Below, in pieces: positions 14,548 through 23,156 of a stretch of DNA of 64,000 nt. The DNA is taken from positions 456,530 through 520,529 of the forward strand of contig NZ_LQCI01000052.1 of assembly GCF_001613935.1 (NCBI RefSeq). Direction: 5' to 3'. Every line of letters starts with the position of its first letter. Within the stretch, counting starts at the first letter, position 1. Both the position numbers and the translations under genes were made by a program. Under the pieces are notes generated by a model, which saw nothing but the letters and a program-made list of their open reading frames with translations, was not told the origin of the DNA and searched no databases. The stretch is from Amycolatopsis regifaucium (GTDB lineage: Bacteria; Actinomycetota; Actinomycetes; Mycobacteriales; Pseudonocardiaceae).

Positions 14548-16398
14548 GTGCCTGAGCCTGGTGCCGCGCCAGGGTTGGTGGACGTCGCTCGGAGATGGGC
14601 CGCGACGCTCGCTGACACTAAAGGAGTATCGCTTCCCCAAGAGCAACTCGAACAGCTGTTGCTCGGCGTCGCGCAGGACGCCGTCCGGGCCGAGCCCGAC
14701 CACCGGCCCGCTGTCCAGCGTTTCTCCAAGCTCTATTCCGCCTCGCCCATCGGGATCGCGCTCGCCGATTCCGACGGCCGGATCGTCGAGGCGAACGACG
14801 CGCTCGGCCAGCTCCTCGGCTACCGTCCCTCGGCGCTGCGCGGGCGGAACATCGCCGACCTCGGCTCGGCCGACCACGACATCGCCCGGTTGCGGAACGG
14901 GCTCTCGCAGCTGATGAAGTCCAGCAGGCCGACCCAGCAGGAGCGCCTGTTGCTGGACCACCACGAGGAAGGTCCGCTCTGGGTCGACGTCACCCTGACC
15001 GACCTGCCCGGTGACCGGCCCGGCTCGACCTACCCGGTGCTGATGGTCTCCGACGCCAACGAAATCCACCTGTTGCAGGAACGACTACTGCACCAGAACG
15101 TGCACGACCCGCTGACCGGACTGCCGAACGCGGCCGCGTTCGACAACGCCCTCGAAACCGCGCTGGCCGGCTCCGGCGGCGAGCAGGTCGCGCTCGTCTA
15201 CCTCGACGTCGACGGCTTCAAGGTGATCAACGACGGGCTCGGCGCCGGTGTCGGCGACCAGGTGCTGCGCGGGGTCGCGGCCAAGCTCAAATCCGTGTTC
15301 ACCGGCAGGCACAACGGTTCGGTCGCCCGGCTGTCCGGTGACGGGTTCGCCGTCCTCCTGCGCGGCGAGTTCACCTCACCCCAGGTGATCGCGCTGGTCG
15401 AGCAGGCGCTGGAGGAACTGGCCGAGCCGATCTACCTCGGCGGGCACGGCATCGGGGTCAGCGCGAGCGCCGGCATCGTCGTCCGCCCGGTCGCCGAAGG
15501 CGGTCCGAAGGATCTGCTTCGCGCCGCGGAGATCGCCCTGCACCGCGCCAAGGAGGCGGGCAAGGCGCAGTGGATGCTGTTCGACCCGGAACTCGACGCC
15601 CGCGACCGCGGCCGCTACCAGCTCGGCGCGGTCATCGCGGGCGCGCTGGAGAACGGTGAATTCTCGCTGATCTACCAGCCGACGGTGAAGCTCGCGAATC
15701 CGGATCAGCTGGCCGCGGTCAACGCCGGACTACGCTGGAACCATCCGGAGAAAGGCGAACTGGACTCCGACGAGTTCTATCCGCTGGCACAGATCACCGG
15801 GATGACCATCCCGCTCGGCCGGTGGCTGCTCGCCGAATCGCTCGCCGCCACCGCACGCTGGCGGAGCCGGTTCGGCGAGGCCGCGCCGGATGTCTGCGTG
15901 CGGCTGCCGAACCGGCTGGCCATCGACCCCGATCTGGTGCTGCTGGTCAAGGAACAGCTCGACCGCCACAACCTCCCCGCGCAGGCACTGCGGCTCTGCA
16001 CGGACCGCGAATCCGTCCTCGACCCGCGCTGCGGTGAGGTGCTGGACTCCTTCGCCGTCCTGGCCGATCTGGGTGCCCAGCTGGTGCTGACCATCTCCGG
16101 CTCGGCCGATCTGGAGCTGATCCCGCAACATCGGCTGCCCGTCCGCCACGTGATCCTCTCCGGCGCGGTGGTCGACGCGCTGGCCGACCGCGAAGACGAG
16201 GCCGACGTACGGCATCTGTGCCAGCTGGTCGCCCGCGCCAAGGAGCTGAAGCTGCGCATCGGCGCGGAAGGCGTCCGCAGTCACGACCAGGCCGAGCGGC
16301 TGCGACGGTACGGCGTGCTCGCGGCGCGCGGTCCGTTCGTCGCCGACTCCGCCACCGGGGACGAGGTCGACGAGCTGATCGAACGGCACGCCCACTGA
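14548..16398 (+). CDS. PAS-GGDEF-EAL protein with both catalytic motifs degenerate
   Basis: A 616-residue cytoplasmic signalling protein starting at GTG 14548 after GAAGAGGTGAAGT. Residues 55-175 form a PAS domain (SASPIGIALADSDGRIVEAN). A GGDEF fold follows (LVYLDVDGFKVINDGLG), but the signature loop reads SGDGF near residue 264 instead of GGDEF. In the EAL fold (from about residue 370, SLIYQPTVKL) the EAL triplet is replaced by NAG (AAVNAGLRW), and the DDFGTG-type metal residues are not recognisable. Neither synthesis nor hydrolysis of c-di-GMP is expected. A ligand-sensing or protein-interaction role is more likely. It stands alone as a single gene. Confidence 0.88.
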   Translation: MPEPGAAPGLVDVARRWAATLADTKGVSLPQEQLEQLLLGVAQDAVRAEPDHRPAVQRFSKLYSASPIGIALADSDGRIVEANDALGQLLGYRPSALRGRNIADLGSADHDIARLRNGLSQLMKSSRPTQQERLLLDHHEEGPLWVDVTLTDLPGDRPGSTYPVLMVSDANEIHLLQERLLHQNVHDPLTGLPNAAAFDNALETALAGSGGEQVALVYLDVDGFKVINDGLGAGVGDQVLRGVAAKLKSVFTGRHNGSVARLSGDGFAVLLRGEFTSPQVIALVEQALEELAEPIYLGGHGIGVSASAGIVVRPVAEGGPKDLLRAAEIALHRAKEAGKAQWMLFDPELDARDRGRYQLGAVIAGALENGEFSLIYQPTVKLANPDQLAAVNAGLRWNHPEKGELDSDEFYPLAQITGMTIPLGRWLLAESLAATARWRSRFGEAAPDVCVRLPNRLAIDPDLVLLVKEQLDRHNLPAQALRLCTDRESVLDPRCGEVLDSFAVLADLGAQLVLTISGSADLELIPQHRLPVRHVILSGAVVDALADREDEADVRHLCQLVARAKELKLRIGAEGVRSHDQAERLRRYGVLAARGPFVADSATGDEVDELIERHAH

Positions 16399-16411
16399 CG
16401 TGTTTTCTTCG

Positions 16412-16468
16412 GTGAACCCGCGGCCGCGATCGACGTCGGCAGCGGGGTCTTCGGCCGGGTGGGTTCAC
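16412..16468. terminator. Possible hairpin after the GGDEF/EAL gene
   Basis: GTGAACCC (16412-16419) pairs with GGGTTCAC (16461-16468), and the internal GC-rich segments CGGCC/GGCCG extend the stem. It lies 14 bp after the stop and has no T-tract, so its terminator role is tentative. Confidence 0.4.
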
Positions 16469-16529
16469 GCGTACGGTCACTTTCTCGGGCGCACCTCGGC
16501 TCCGCTCACTGACGTGACAGGATCCGTCC

Positions 16530-16985
16530 ATGGACCAAGGTGACACCGCCCCGGACTTCACCCTTCCCGACGACAAGGGCGAGGAGCGCACGCTGTCGGA
16601 CTTCCTCTCCTCCGGCCCGGTCGTGCTGTTCTTCTATCCCGCCGCGATGACCAGTGGCTGCACCGCGGAAAGCTGCCACTTCCGCGACCTCGCCGCGGAA
16701 TTCGCCGAGGTGGGCGCGCACCGGGTCGGTATCAGCCCGGACGCCGTCGCCAAACAGCAGGAGTTCTCGGCCAAGCACGGCTTCGACTATCCGCTGCTGT
16801 CCGATGTGGACGGTGTGGTGGCCAGGCAGTTCGGGGTCTGGCGCAAATTCAGCCCGCTGCACGCCAAACGGCACACGTTCGTCATCGACACCGACCGCAA
16901 GGTGCTCGAAGTGATCAAGAGCGAGCTGAAGTTCACCGTGCACGCCGACAAGGCACTCGCGGCCTTGCGCGCGCGTAAGGAGTAA
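16530..16985 (+). CDS. bcp: Bcp-type peroxiredoxin
   Basis: A 151-residue thioredoxin-fold peroxidase of the AhpC/TSA-Bcp group. The active site YPAAMTSGCTAESCHFRD contains the peroxidatic Cys and a second Cys five residues later, the arrangement of atypical 2-Cys Bcp enzymes. It reduces hydrogen peroxide and organic hydroperoxides using thioredoxin. The start ATG 16530 gives the usual N-terminus GDTAPDFTLPDDKG. A family A palindrome follows 16 bp after the stop, between this gene and the convergent acetyltransferase. Confidence 0.95.
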   Translation: MDQGDTAPDFTLPDDKGEERTLSDFLSSGPVVLFFYPAAMTSGCTAESCHFRDLAAEFAEVGAHRVGISPDAVAKQQEFSAKHGFDYPLLSDVDGVVARQFGVWRKFSPLHAKRHTFVIDTDRKVLEVIKSELKFTVHADKALAALRARKE

Positions 16986-17001
16986 GGCCAAGGTGGCGGT
17001 T

Positions 17002-17052
17002 CCGTGAAGGCCTCCTTCCCCACTCTCAAGGTAGGGAAGGAGGCCTTCACGG
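17002..17052. repeat. Family A palindrome between convergent genes
   Basis: Perfect 19-bp arms (CCGTGAAGGCCTCCTTCCC) around a 13-nt loop. It lies between the bcp stop and the GNAT gene's stop. Confidence 0.95.
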
Positions 17053-17071
17053 ACTTTCCAGCTTCTTCGCC

Positions 17072-17602
17072 TCAGGGGCGCTTGAGCCGCCAGACCCGAT
17101 GGACGCCGGTGCAGGCGGGGGCGAGTGGCGGTTCGGCGGCCTCGGAGCCGGTCATCGTGAACCCCAGCCGGGCGGGCACGGCACCGCTCGCGACGTTCTT
17201 CTCGTCGTGCCGGATCGCGACCTCCGGCGCGCCGAGGCGGAAGGCTTCGTCGGTCAGCAGCCGGGCCGCCCTGGTCGCGAACCCCCGGCCGGTGTGACGG
17301 TGGCTGAGCCAGTAGCCGATCTCGATCCCGTACGGCCGGGAGATCATGCCGGTACCGCCGACGAGATCCTTCTCGAAGAGGATCGCGAAGTCGTAGCACT
17401 TGCCTTCGGCCCAGTTCCGCGCGCTGGCTTCGAGGAACTCGGCGGCTTCCTCGCGGCCGTAGCCGTTGGCGGCCCAGATCATCCAAGCCCCGAGGTGCTC
17501 CGCGGAGTCCCCCGCGACCGCCGCCAGCGTGCCGAGCTGCTCCGGCTTCCAGCGGCGCAGCACGATGACGTCGTCGGTGAGGGTTTCGGCGGGCGCTTCC
17601 AT
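17072..17602 (-). CDS. GNAT-family N-acetyltransferase
   Basis: A 176-residue acetyltransferase of the RimJ/RimL-like subgroup. The C-terminal half has the acetyl-CoA-binding pattern GYWLSHRHTGRGFATRAARL (Q/RxxGxG/A), followed by VAIRHDEKNVASGAVPARLG, the conserved N-x-x-S-x-x-V-x-x-x-x-G helix. The substrate amine cannot be read from sequence; ribosomal N-termini, aminoglycosides or small amines are all possible. The gene stands alone and is convergent with bcp. Confidence 0.87.
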   Translation of the reverse strand: MEAPAETLTDDVIVLRRWKPEQLGTLAAVAGDSAEHLGAWMIWAANGYGREEAAEFLEASARNWAEGKCYDFAILFEKDLVGGTGMISRPYGIEIGYWLSHRHTGRGFATRAARLLTDEAFRLGAPEVAIRHDEKNVASGAVPARLGFTMTGSEAAEPPLAPACTGVHRVWRLKRP

Positions 17603-17653
17603 CGCCTCATGGTGCCGGACGATGGCTCGGCACGCCGCTGTTTTTGTGGCGCC

Positions 17654-18853
17654 TCAGGTGAGGATCGCGCTGTCCGGGATCACCGTGTCGTTCTTCAGCG
17701 CGTCGAACAACAGCTTCGACTTCGTCTTGTCCCAGTTCTCCGCCGACCCGTTGGTCACCGGCACCGTCGTGGTGACCACGCCGCCCGAGGAGATCCCCCG
17801 CATGGCCAGCGCCAGTCCCACCAGGTTGTGCACGTGGTCGCCCGAGTCCATGGTCAGCGCGTCCGGCGCGGTCGACAGCAGCGGGAACAGCGAGAACGGG
17901 TTCAGCAGCGTGCCGGGGCTGCTGATCTCGCTGACCAGCGCGCCGATGAACTTCCGCTGGTTGGCGACGCGGTCGAGGTCCGAGCGCGGGGTCGCTTCAC
18001 TGTGTCGCATGCGGACGAACCCGAGTGCCTGCGGACCTTGGAGGTCCTGGCAGCCCGCGGGGATCTTGATCCCGGTGAGGGTGTCCTCCATCGGCTTCTC
18101 GACGCACATGTGGACCCCGCCGATCGCGTCGACGATCTTGGCGAATCCGCCGAACCCGATCTCGGCGTAGTGGTCGATGCGCAGGCCGGTGGCGCCTTCG
18201 ACGGTCTGCGCGAGCAGCGCGGGCCCACCGATCGCGAACGCGGAGTTGATCTTGTTCGTACCGTGGCCGGGGATCTTCACCTGCGAGTCACGCGGGAGGC
18301 TCAGCAGCGTCGGCTTGGTGCTGTTGTCCGGGACGTGCGCGACCATGATGGTGTCGGTGCGCCTGCCTCCGCCCGCGGCCTTGCTGTCGCCGGTGACGAG
18401 CTTTTCCTGCTCCTCGGGAGTCAGCCCGTCCCGGCTGTCGGAGCCCACGATGAGCCAGTTGGTGCCCTCGGCCGCGGCGGGGCGGCCGGCGTAGTCGGCC
18501 AGCGCGTCGACGCGGTTGATGGAGAACTCCAGGTACACCCACACGCTGGCGAGGAACACCACGAACACGGTCAGGAGGGTGAGCAGCACCTTGCCGAAGC
18601 CCCAGCGACGACGGCGGCGCGGCGGGCGCGCGCCGTCGGCGGGGCGGCCGGGAGGAGGCCCTGGACGTCGCGGTGGCGGACCGGCGGGGCGTTCCTCGCC
18701 CCGGTAGCCCATCGGCTTCGTCCGCTCGTCGTACGGACTGCTCCCCCGGCCCGGCAGCGGCATCATCTGCGCCGGCTGATGCTGCCGGGGGCGGCCGGAC
18801 GGCGGCCGCTGTGGCGGCATCCGTCGCCCTCGGTCGTCGCCTCCATACGTCAT
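17654..18853 (-). CDS. LytR-CpsA-Psr (LCP) family cell-wall glycopolymer transferase
   Basis: A 399-residue type II membrane protein. Residues 1-85 are a Pro/Arg/Gly-rich cytoplasmic tail (PPPRRPGPPPGRP), residues 87-106 a single transmembrane helix, and an extracytoplasmic LCP domain starts at about residue 130. The catalytic features are visible: GSDSRDG at 137-143, SLPRDSQVKIPGHG, and the later QRKFIGALVSE region with conserved Arg. LCP enzymes attach polyprenyl-linked glycopolymers (arabinogalactan or other anionic polymers) to peptidoglycan. It is a single gene upstream of the GNAT gene on the same strand, 51 bp apart. Confidence 0.92.
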   Translation of the reverse strand: MTYGGDDRGRRMPPQRPPSGRPRQHQPAQMMPLPGRGSSPYDERTKPMGYRGEERPAGPPPRRPGPPPGRPADGARPPRRRRRWGFGKVLLTLLTVFVVFLASVWVYLEFSINRVDALADYAGRPAAAEGTNWLIVGSDSRDGLTPEEQEKLVTGDSKAAGGGRRTDTIMVAHVPDNSTKPTLLSLPRDSQVKIPGHGTNKINSAFAIGGPALLAQTVEGATGLRIDHYAEIGFGGFAKIVDAIGGVHMCVEKPMEDTLTGIKIPAGCQDLQGPQALGFVRMRHSEATPRSDLDRVANQRKFIGALVSEISSPGTLLNPFSLFPLLSTAPDALTMDSGDHVHNLVGLALAMRGISSGGVVTTTVPVTNGSAENWDKTKSKLLFDALKNDTVIPDSAILT

Positions 18854-19021
18854 GCCGAATCACCCGTCCCGATTTCGCGTGTAGGGCCAGTCAACCGCAG
18901 ACCCTAAGTGAAGGACGTGCGGCACCCCGTATCGGTTGGGTGGCGTTTCACCGGTCGTTGTCGGCGAAACCCAGTTCGGCGATTTCGTCCCACCGCTGGA
19001 TGAATCTCTTCCACCCCCGGC

Positions 19022-19717
19022 CTAGACCGGGATCCGCAGCCGTTCCGAGCTCGGCCGGCCCCAAGCCCCGCGCACCGTTTCGTCCGTCCCCCCGGCTTCG
19101 ATCAGCTCGAGGGTGAAGGCCCGTACGAGACGGTTCCAAACGCGGGATCGTCGTAGCATCGCGTGCCCTTCACCGCCGATTTCGAATCGCGCGGACCGCG
19201 ATGTCACCTTTTCGGCTCGTTCCGCGAAAGCGTGTGAGGCCACCGGATCGGTCATCCGGTCCTTGGTGCCGTGTGCGATGAGCACGGCACGCCCTTCGAG
19301 GGCGCCGATGGGTTCACCCGGCGGTGTCCACGGAGCCAGCCCGCAGACGCCGACGACGGCCGGGTCGTCCGCGACGCGAAGCGCGACCCGCCCGCCCATC
19401 GAATGGCCGACAAGGATCACCGGCACGCCAGGGTGATCGTCGTGGAGCTGTTTCAACGCCCATCGCGCGTCGGCGAGCGCGTCGACGCCCTGCTCGTTCC
19501 AGCCGTAGATCCGATTGCGCAGAAGACGCACTTCGACGCCGTGCCCCCGGACGGCACGGTGGACGTCCTTCGCCAGCGGCACCATCCGCTGGTACGCCAG
19601 CCGCCACCACGCCACGCGGGCATGACTGTGCTCCGCGCCGCCGTGCAGCACCAGCACCACGGCCTTGACCCGGCCACGCGCCCGCAAAGTCCGCACCGCG
19701 GGTTCAGCCTCGCTCAC
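19022..19717 (-). CDS. Alpha/beta hydrolase
   Basis: A 231-residue alpha/beta-hydrolase fold protein. Its nucleophile elbow is ILVGHSMGGRVAL (Ser in GHSMG), the acid lies in AHGTKDRMTD, and the general-base His in GGEGHAMLRR. No lid domain or signal peptide is seen. An N-terminal VLVLHGG strand carries the oxyanion hole. It resembles monoacylglycerol-lipase/dienelactone-hydrolase-like proteins of actinobacteria; the substrate is undefined. The 168 bp between this gene and the LCP gene holds no convincing gene. Confidence 0.88.
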   Translation of the reverse strand: MSEAEPAVRTLRARGRVKAVVLVLHGGAEHSHARVAWWRLAYQRMVPLAKDVHRAVRGHGVEVRLLRNRIYGWNEQGVDALADARWALKQLHDDHPGVPVILVGHSMGGRVALRVADDPAVVGVCGLAPWTPPGEPIGALEGRAVLIAHGTKDRMTDPVASHAFAERAEKVTSRSARFEIGGEGHAMLRRSRVWNRLVRAFTLELIEAGGTDETVRGAWGRPSSERLRIPV

Positions 19718-19847
19718 CCTGGCCCCTCCAGTCTCCCAAGCCCGGCCGCAGCGATCGGGTCAACCTCGATCATGACCCGAGGTATTCCACTTCGGCCATT
19801 GGTCCACGCGCTACATTCGTCGCTGACCTCCAGACGGAAGGGCGGAT

Positions 19848-20576
19848 GTGGTGAGCACCACCGAACGTTTTGCAGACGTCTCCGAGCGGCTCGCGGAAGC
19901 CGAACGGGGTAACGCGGCACAGATCCGGCAAGCGGCGGAGCTGGTACTGGGGGTCGTCCGGGCCGACGCGCTGGTGTTCACCGCCGGTGCGGGGCATTCG
20001 CTGGCCGCGGTCGCCGAGACCTTCTACCGCGCGGGCGGGCTCGCCTGCGTGTATCCGGTGTACCACCCCGAGCTGCTGCCACTGCACGGGGCGCAGCACA
20101 GCACCAAGACCGAGCGCCGGTCCGGGCTCGCCGAAGAGGTGCTGGCCGAGCGGGCGCCGGGACCCGACGACCTGCTGGTGGTGTTCTCGACGTCGGGCGT
20201 CAACCCGTACCCGGTCGAACTGGCCGCCGGGGCGCGGGCGCGCGGTGCTTCGGTCGTCGCGGTGAGTTCGGCCGCGTGCGTGGCCGCGGCGCCGAAACGC
20301 GCGGCGACGACGCTGATCGAAGAAGCGGACATCGTGCTCGACTCCCACGTCCGCCCCGGCGACGCGAGCTACCCGCCAGAAGCCCCTCGGACCGCGCCAC
20401 TGTCCACAGTGATCAACGCGTTCCTGTGGAACCTCGTCCTGGCCGAGGTGGTCGACCTCGGTGCGGAGCAGGGCGTCGACATCCCGCTGTGGCGCAGTTC
20501 CAACGTGGACGGTGGCGACGAGGCCAACGCCGCGCTGCTGGCCAAGTACAGCGTCCGGGTCCCCGCGCTGCGGTAG
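19848..20576 (+). CDS. SIS-domain sugar-phosphate-binding protein (UPF0309-like)
   Basis: A 242-residue protein with one sugar isomerase (SIS) domain: ALVFTAGAGHSLAAVAETFY near residue 40 and LLVVFSTSGVNPYPVELA (S-T-S-G phosphosugar-binding loop) near residue 107. Members bind phosphosugars as isomerases or regulators; the actual substrate is unknown. Start codons GTG 19848 and GTG 19851 are both possible after GGAAGGGCGG. The upstream region holds half of a TGGTC-type GntR/DasR-like site (ATTGGTCCA), too weak to call. It is followed 23 bp later by the DUF1232 gene. Confidence 0.83.
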   Translation: MVSTTERFADVSERLAEAERGNAAQIRQAAELVLGVVRADALVFTAGAGHSLAAVAETFYRAGGLACVYPVYHPELLPLHGAQHSTKTERRSGLAEEVLAERAPGPDDLLVVFSTSGVNPYPVELAAGARARGASVVAVSSAACVAAAPKRAATTLIEEADIVLDSHVRPGDASYPPEAPRTAPLSTVINAFLWNLVLAEVVDLGAEQGVDIPLWRSSNVDGGDEANAALLAKYSVRVPALR

Positions 20577-20599
20577 GCGCACCCGTACCATCGCCGGAC

Positions 20600-21022
20600 G
20601 TGACGGGCTCGTGGTGGTGGGATCTGCTGATCGGCGTGGGTGCGGCCTTGCTGCTGACGTGGCTCGCGCTGGTCGCCGTGCTGCTCGCCGCCCGGCCCCG
20701 TGGTGGCTTGCTGCGGGAGGCGCTGCGGCTGTTGCCGGACGTGCTGCGCCTGGTGCGACGGCTGGCCGCCGACAAAAGCCTGCCGCGCGGGGTGCGGATC
20801 CGGCTGGGTCTGCTGCTCGCCTACCTCGCCCTGCCGCTCGACGTCATCCCTGACTTCATCCCGGTGCTGGGTTACGCGGACGACGCCATCATCGTCACCG
20901 CCGTGCTGCGCGGGGTGGTGCGCCGCGCCGGCCTGGACGCCGTCCGCGCGCACTGGCCGGGCACCGACGACGGCTTCGCGGCCGTCGTCCGGCTCACGGG
21001 TCTGGACCGGCCGCCGCGGTGA
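20600..21022 (+). CDS. YkvA/DUF1232 family membrane protein
   Basis: A 140-residue protein from GTG 20600. It starts with a hydrophobic helix (DLLIGVGAALLLTWLALVAV). The DUF1232 core follows (GVRIRLGLLLAYLALPLDVI, then PDFIPVLGYADDAIIV), which contains the conserved PxDxIPDFIPVLGYxDD motif. The function of the family is unknown; it is membrane-associated. An upstream in-frame extension exists but lies inside the SIS gene in another frame, so the shorter start is used. Confidence 0.85.
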   Translation: MTGSWWWDLLIGVGAALLLTWLALVAVLLAARPRGGLLREALRLLPDVLRLVRRLAADKSLPRGVRIRLGLLLAYLALPLDVIPDFIPVLGYADDAIIVTAVLRGVVRRAGLDAVRAHWPGTDDGFAAVVRLTGLDRPPR

Positions 21023-21070
21023 GCGCTGAGGCACGGCGGGTGAGGAGGATTTCGGCACGAGTTCGAGCAG

Positions 21071-21125
21071 GTACATGATGGCCCCCTTCCTTGCGCCTGG
21101 CGCAAGGAAGGGGGCCATCATGTAC
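21071..21125. repeat. Family B palindrome (perfect copy)
   Basis: Perfect 25-bp arms (GTACATGATGGCCCCCTTCC plus TTGCG) around the loop CCTGG. It lies between two convergent stop codons (21022 and 21144). Confidence 0.97.
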
Positions 21126-21143
21126 ATCACGCGAGCACGGCGG

Positions 21144-23009
21144 TCACGCGGCCGCGGGCTCCTCCGAGAACTGCGTCAGGTACAGCGACGCGTAGCGCCC
21201 CTCCCGGGCCAGCAGCTCCTCGTGCGTCCCCCGCTCGACGATCTCCCCGTGTTCGACGACCAGGATCTGGTCCGCCGCCCGCACGGTCGACAGCCGGTGC
21301 GCGATCACCAGCGCGGTCCGCCCCTCCAGCGCGTCGGTCAGCGCCTCGCCGACGGCCGCCTCCGACTGCGAGTCCAGATGCGCCGTCGCCTCGTCGAGGA
21401 CGACGACCCGTGGCTGCGCCAGCAGGAGCCGGGCGATGGTCAGCCGCTGGCGTTCCCCGCCGGAAAGCCGGTAACCCCGCTCCCCCACCACGGTCTCCAG
21501 CCCGTCCGGCAGCTCGCGGATCAGCTCGGCCAGCCGCGCGCGCTCCAGCGCCGACCAGATCTCGGCGTCGGTGACGCCGGGCCGGGCGTATTCGAGGTTC
21601 GCCCGGATCGTCTCGTGGAAGAGATGCCCGTCCTGGGTCACCACCCCCACGGTGTCGCGCAGTGCGGCGAAACTCAGCTCACGAACGTCCACATCGGACA
21701 AACGAACCGAGCCGGCGTCGACGTCGTAGAGCCGCGGCAGCAGCGAGGCGATCGTCGACTTACCCGCGCCGGAAGAGCCCACCAGCGCCACCATCTGGCC
21801 GGGTTCGGCACGGAAGCTGATGCCGTGCAACACTTCCTCGCCACCGCGGTGATCCAGAGTGGACACATCCTCCAGCGACGCCAGCGAATACCGGTCCGCC
21901 GCGGGGTAACCGAACCGAACTCCCGCGAACTCCACCGAGACCGGGCCTTCCGGCAGCTCGCGCGGGGCGGGCTTCTCCTCGATCATCGGCTTGAGGTCGA
22001 GCACCTCGAAGACCCGCTCGAACGACACCAGCGCGGTCATCACGTCCACCCGGACGTTCGCCAGCGCGGTCAGCGGCGAGTACAACCTGGTCAGCAGCAA
22101 CGCCAGTGCGACGACGGTGCCCGGTGCGAGCGCGCCGGTCAGCGCGAGGTAGCCGCCCAGCCCGTAGACCAGTGCCTGCGCGAGCGCGGAGACGGTGGTC
22201 AGGCTGGTCAGGAACCAGCGCGTCAGCATCGCCGTCCGCACCCCGATGTCGCGCACCCGCCCGGCCCGGGCGCCGAAATCGCCCGTTTCCCGCTCCGGAT
22301 CGCCGAAGAGCTTCACCAGGGTCGCGCCGGGCGCGGAGAACCGTTCGGTCATCTGCGTGGTCATCGACGCGTTGAGCTGCCCGGCCTCTCGCTGCAGCGT
22401 GGCCATCCGCCTGCCGAGCCGCCGCGTCGGCAGGATGAACACCGGCAGCAGCACCAGTGCCAGCAGGGTGACCTGCCAGGACAGGGTCATCATGACCACC
22501 AGCGACAAGGCCAGCTGGATCACGTTGGTGACCAAACCGGACAGTGTCGCGGTGAACGTGCGCTGCGCGCCGATGACGTCGTTGTTGAGCCTGCTCACCA
22601 GCGCGCCGGTGCGCGTGCGGGTGAAGAACGCGATCGGCATCCGCTGCACGTGCCGGTACACCGCGACCCGCAGATCGAGGATGATCCCCTCGCCGATCCT
22701 CGACGACTGCGCCCGTTCCGCCAGGCCGAGGCCGGCGTCGACCAGCGCCAGCGCGGCGATCACCACGGCCAGCCACACCACCAGCGACACGTCGTGCCCG
22801 CCGACGATCGTGTCGACCACCTTCCCGGCCAGCACCGGCGTGCTCACCGCCAGCACTGCCGAAACGACGGTGAGCACCAGGAATATCAGCAACCTCCGCC
22901 AGTGCGGCCTGGCGAACCGCGCGACACGGCGGAGCGTCCCCTTGTGCAGCCCCTTCGGAACATCGGCCGACTTCATCGCCGAGTTCATCAGCGACCACGT
23001 GTTGTCCAT
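21144..23009 (-). CDS. ABC transporter, fused permease and ATP-binding protein (exporter type)
   Basis: A 621-residue half-transporter. The start ATG 23009 has GAGGAGAAGGA just upstream. Residues 30-330 are a six-helix type I exporter membrane domain; the C-terminal ATPase has Walker A GSSGAGKST, signature LSGGERQRL, Walker B VVVLDEATAHLD and the H-loop AHRLST. It should function as a homodimer or heterodimer exporting lipids, peptides or drugs. The frame stays open upstream of 23009, but that stretch lies opposite another gene. A palindrome CTCGAC-ATTG-GTCGAG at 23037-23052 in its promoter suggests a local repressor. Confidence 0.93.
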   Translation of the reverse strand: MDNTWSLMNSAMKSADVPKGLHKGTLRRVARFARPHWRRLLIFLVLTVVSAVLAVSTPVLAGKVVDTIVGGHDVSLVVWLAVVIAALALVDAGLGLAERAQSSRIGEGIILDLRVAVYRHVQRMPIAFFTRTRTGALVSRLNNDVIGAQRTFTATLSGLVTNVIQLALSLVVMMTLSWQVTLLALVLLPVFILPTRRLGRRMATLQREAGQLNASMTTQMTERFSAPGATLVKLFGDPERETGDFGARAGRVRDIGVRTAMLTRWFLTSLTTVSALAQALVYGLGGYLALTGALAPGTVVALALLLTRLYSPLTALANVRVDVMTALVSFERVFEVLDLKPMIEEKPAPRELPEGPVSVEFAGVRFGYPAADRYSLASLEDVSTLDHRGGEEVLHGISFRAEPGQMVALVGSSGAGKSTIASLLPRLYDVDAGSVRLSDVDVRELSFAALRDTVGVVTQDGHLFHETIRANLEYARPGVTDAEIWSALERARLAELIRELPDGLETVVGERGYRLSGGERQRLTIARLLLAQPRVVVLDEATAHLDSQSEAAVGEALTDALEGRTALVIAHRLSTVRAADQILVVEHGEIVERGTHEELLAREGRYASLYLTQFSEEPAAA

Positions 23010-23036
23010 GGGATCCTTCTCCTCGCCCCCGTAAAC

Positions 23037-23052
23037 CTCGACATTGGTCGAG
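23037..23052. promoter_or_regulatory. Palindrome in the promoter of the ABC exporter
   Basis: CTCGAC-ATTG-GTCGAG, perfect 6-bp arms, 28 bp upstream of the ATG. MarR- or TetR-type operators look like this; no regulator gene is adjacent. Confidence 0.4.
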
Positions 23053-23156
23053 ATTTTTCCCGGATATAACCAGCACCAACACCGAAGGAAACCGGATGCT
23101 TCCCGGTTTCCGCGTCCTCTTTCCAGCGGAGGACGCCGCGTCGGTAGCCTGAGCCG

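Noticed and set aside
18948..19139. 63-codon minus ORF between the LCP and hydrolase genes
   Set aside because: It overlaps the hydrolase 3' end in another frame and has no ribosome binding site or similarity.
19801..19830. DasR/GntR half-site before the SIS gene
   Set aside because: Only one half (TGGTCCA) matches; the second half is absent.
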